From an uncultured Ruminococcus sp. (GTDB taxonomy: Bacteria; Bacillota; Clostridia; Oscillospirales; Ruminococcaceae): a stretch of 6,409 nucleotides of DNA. Of the stretch, positions 5,153-6,409 are shown piece after piece. The notes under the pieces are model-generated. The model did no database searches and was not told the origin of the DNA. It saw only the letters and a list, made by a program, of their open reading frames with translations. The DNA lies in contig CAMHBN010000110.1 of NCBI GenBank assembly GCA_946183385.1, positions 1-6,409 on the forward strand, written 5' to 3'. A program made the position numbers and the translations under genes. Each line of letters begins with the position of its first letter. Position 1 is the stretch's first letter.

Positions 5153-5914
5153 GTGGCAAACCCGAAATACGAGGAAAAGCCCGACCACGGTCACTACGCG
5201 GTATGCGCGGGACGCAAGACGGAAATAGACGAATTCTCGCGCAACGTGTTCGCGTATACAGCGGGCGTTTCGTTCATACTGCTCATCATAACCTACTGCG
5301 GCGTTCCGCTGCCGATGATATCGTGGATACCGTCGCTTTTCAGTGATTCCACGAGCATTCCCTATCTCTTTGTACAGACGGCGGAGCTTCTGATGATCAC
5401 CGCTGCGTCATTCTTTGCCTTCTTCAGATGGAAGCGCCTGCATATTGTGATATTTATCTGGTATGCACTGCTCGTCGTCGCGACCTTCTTCGACCACTCG
5501 GCTATTGACGTGATAACCTTCATCATCGGCGTTGTGGGCACAGTTCTGACGCGTTCGTGCTTCAAGGTCTGTGCCGACTACAATCAGCTTGTAAATACTG
5601 AGGGCTGGCCGCATTTCAATCTGCACTACACCGAGGCTATGGAGCACCCGACCTACACCTCGCGCTATATATCGGAGTACCGCACCGCTCCCGAGGACAA
5701 GAGGATAGCTCCCGAGCCTGCGGCGGAGCTCCGCTCTGCACCCGTTCTGCCCGAAATGACAGGCATTGAAGCTCCCGAACCCGTGATGGAGGACGTCTCC
5801 CTTGATACCTCCGCCGCGCCTGTCCCCGTGACTATGGCGGCACCGGAGCTCCCCGACGGCGAGATGTTCATCCCCGATGCGGGCTATTCGGACGAGCCCT
5901 TCGACATCCAGTAA
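5153..5914 (+). CDS. Uncharacterised four-helix membrane protein with Pro/acid-rich tail
   Basis: I do not recognise a family for this 253-residue protein. It starts with GTG seven bases after a GGAGG (5141-5145); no ATG lies nearby in frame. A short polar N-terminus (1-30) is followed by four likely membrane helices at about 32-54, 70-91, 95-113 and 117-135. By the positive-inside rule the loops RWKR (92-95) and the K/R-rich segment after helix 4 suggest a cytoplasmic C-terminus, but this is inference. From about 165 on there are no hydrophobic segments: the tail is rich in Pro, Ala and Glu, with repeated P-E-x and AAPELP/APEPA-like stretches and many acidic residues, and looks disordered. 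There is no signal peptide and no catalytic motif. It shares a promoter with the yifB-like gene 17 bases downstream, though co-transcription need not mean a shared function. Confidence 0.85.
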   Translation: MANPKYEEKPDHGHYAVCAGRKTEIDEFSRNVFAYTAGVSFILLIITYCGVPLPMISWIPSLFSDSTSIPYLFVQTAELLMITAASFFAFFRWKRLHIVIFIWYALLVVATFFDHSAIDVITFIIGVVGTVLTRSCFKVCADYNQLVNTEGWPHFNLHYTEAMEHPTYTSRYISEYRTAPEDKRIAPEPAAELRSAPVLPEMTGIEAPEPVMEDVSLDTSAAPVPVTMAAPELPDGEMFIPDAGYSDEPFDIQ

Positions 5915-5931
5915 CGACAGGAGGTAAGACC

Positions 5932-6409
5932 TTGTTTGCTAAAGTATCAAGCCTTGGACTTTTCGGGCTGAACGCCTTCCCCGTCGATGTCGAGATAGAC
6001 ATCAGCCGCGGACAGCCCTATTTCGAGATAGACGGACTGACCGACACCGTCATAAAGGAGAGCCGTGACAGGATACGCGCGGCGATGAGGTCGTGCGGGA
6101 TAAACTTCCCCGTGGCTTCGGTGATGGTCAACCTCGCGCCCGCCGATATGAAGAAGAGCGGCTCGGTGCATGACCTTGCCATATTTATGGCTATACTCCG
6201 CGCAATGCGAATGGTAGACGATGTCCCCGAGGATGCCGCCTTCATAGGCGAGCTCTCGCTCAACGGCGATGTCCGCCGCGTGAACGGCGTGCTCCCGATG
6301 GTGATGCTCGCACGCGAAAAGGGCATGAAGAGCGTATTCGTGCCTGCCGCAAACGCCCGTGAGGCGTCGGTCATAGCGGGGATAGACGTGTACGCCGTGC
6401 ACAGCGCGG
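5932..6409 (+). CDS. yifB: YifB/ComM-family Mg-chelatase-like AAA+ ATPase, N-terminal part
   Basis: The frame starts with TTG, six bases after AGGAGGT (5919-5925), and stays open for 159 codons to the window edge. The sequence FAKVSSLGLFGLNAFPVDVE, then FEIDGLTDTVIKESRDRIRAA, VNLAPADMKKSGSVHDLA and FIGELSLNGDVRRVNGVLP, is the hallmark N-terminal domain of YifB/ComM proteins, which has a Lon-protease-like (ChlI-type) fold without being a protease. In the full family this is followed by an AAA+ ATPase with Walker motifs and a C-terminal domain; these lie outside the window. In Gram-negative bacteria ComM is a branch-migration helicase used in natural transformation; the role in clostridia is less clear. 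The non-ATG start is supported by the ribosome binding site and by homology beginning right at it. Confidence 0.93.
   Translation, partial: MFAKVSSLGLFGLNAFPVDVEIDISRGQPYFEIDGLTDTVIKESRDRIRAAMRSCGINFPVASVMVNLAPADMKKSGSVHDLAIFMAILRAMRMVDDVPEDAAFIGELSLNGDVRRVNGVLPMVMLAREKGMKSVFVPAANAREASVIAGIDVYAVHSA

Overview
The window looks like chromosomal DNA from a clostridial gut or rumen bacterium, most likely Ruminococcus or a close Oscillospiraceae relative. The grounds are a SCIFF precursor peptide with its radical-SAM maturase (a near-universal clostridial pair), strong AGGAGG-type ribosome binding sites, promoters of the TTGxxx-17-TATAAT type (several with an extended -10 TG), GC-rich genes with frequent ATA isoleucine codons and AT-rich gaps, and GC-rich hairpin repeats with TGTAGGGG ends between genes. 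The genus is inferred, not proven.

Layout. (1) 1-534, minus strand: the first 178 codons of a protein that starts directly with a LacI/periplasmic-binding-protein-like sensor domain and has no N-terminal helix-turn-helix. (2) 535-1070: a 536-base gap with a possible minus promoter and a palindromic operator candidate, a plus-strand promoter with a very strong terminator about 120 bases further on (a small RNA or an attenuated leader), a pair of hairpin repeats, and a second promoter close to the next gene. (3) 1071-2981: a YdiF-type ABC-F ATPase whose first ATPase domain lacks about five residues just after the signature motif. (4) 2982-3291: a second hairpin-repeat element, an AT-rich stretch with nested inverted repeats, and a strong promoter. 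(5) 3292-4883: the scfA-scfB ranthipeptide pair, with a terminator-like hairpin between precursor and maturase and a terminator after the maturase. (6) 4915-5056: a third hairpin-repeat element. (7) 5153-end: a two-gene unit of an unrecognised four-helix membrane protein with a proline/acid-rich tail, followed 17 bases later by the start of a YifB/ComM-family AAA+ ATPase that runs off the window.

How the parts relate. The clearest system is scfAB: a 45-residue peptide with six cysteines and an adjacent SPASM radical-SAM enzyme expected to install cysteine-to-side-chain thioether crosslinks. The gap hairpin suggests a way to make more precursor than enzyme from one promoter. The ABC-F gene is separate, with its own promoter and possibly an upstream conditional terminator, and is bracketed by an exact 27-base inverted repeat. 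No transposase, phage gene, CRISPR array, tRNA or rRNA was seen. SCIFF itself is a known family; the less familiar points are the five-residue gap in the ABC-F protein, the promoter-terminator unit upstream of it, and the repeat family.
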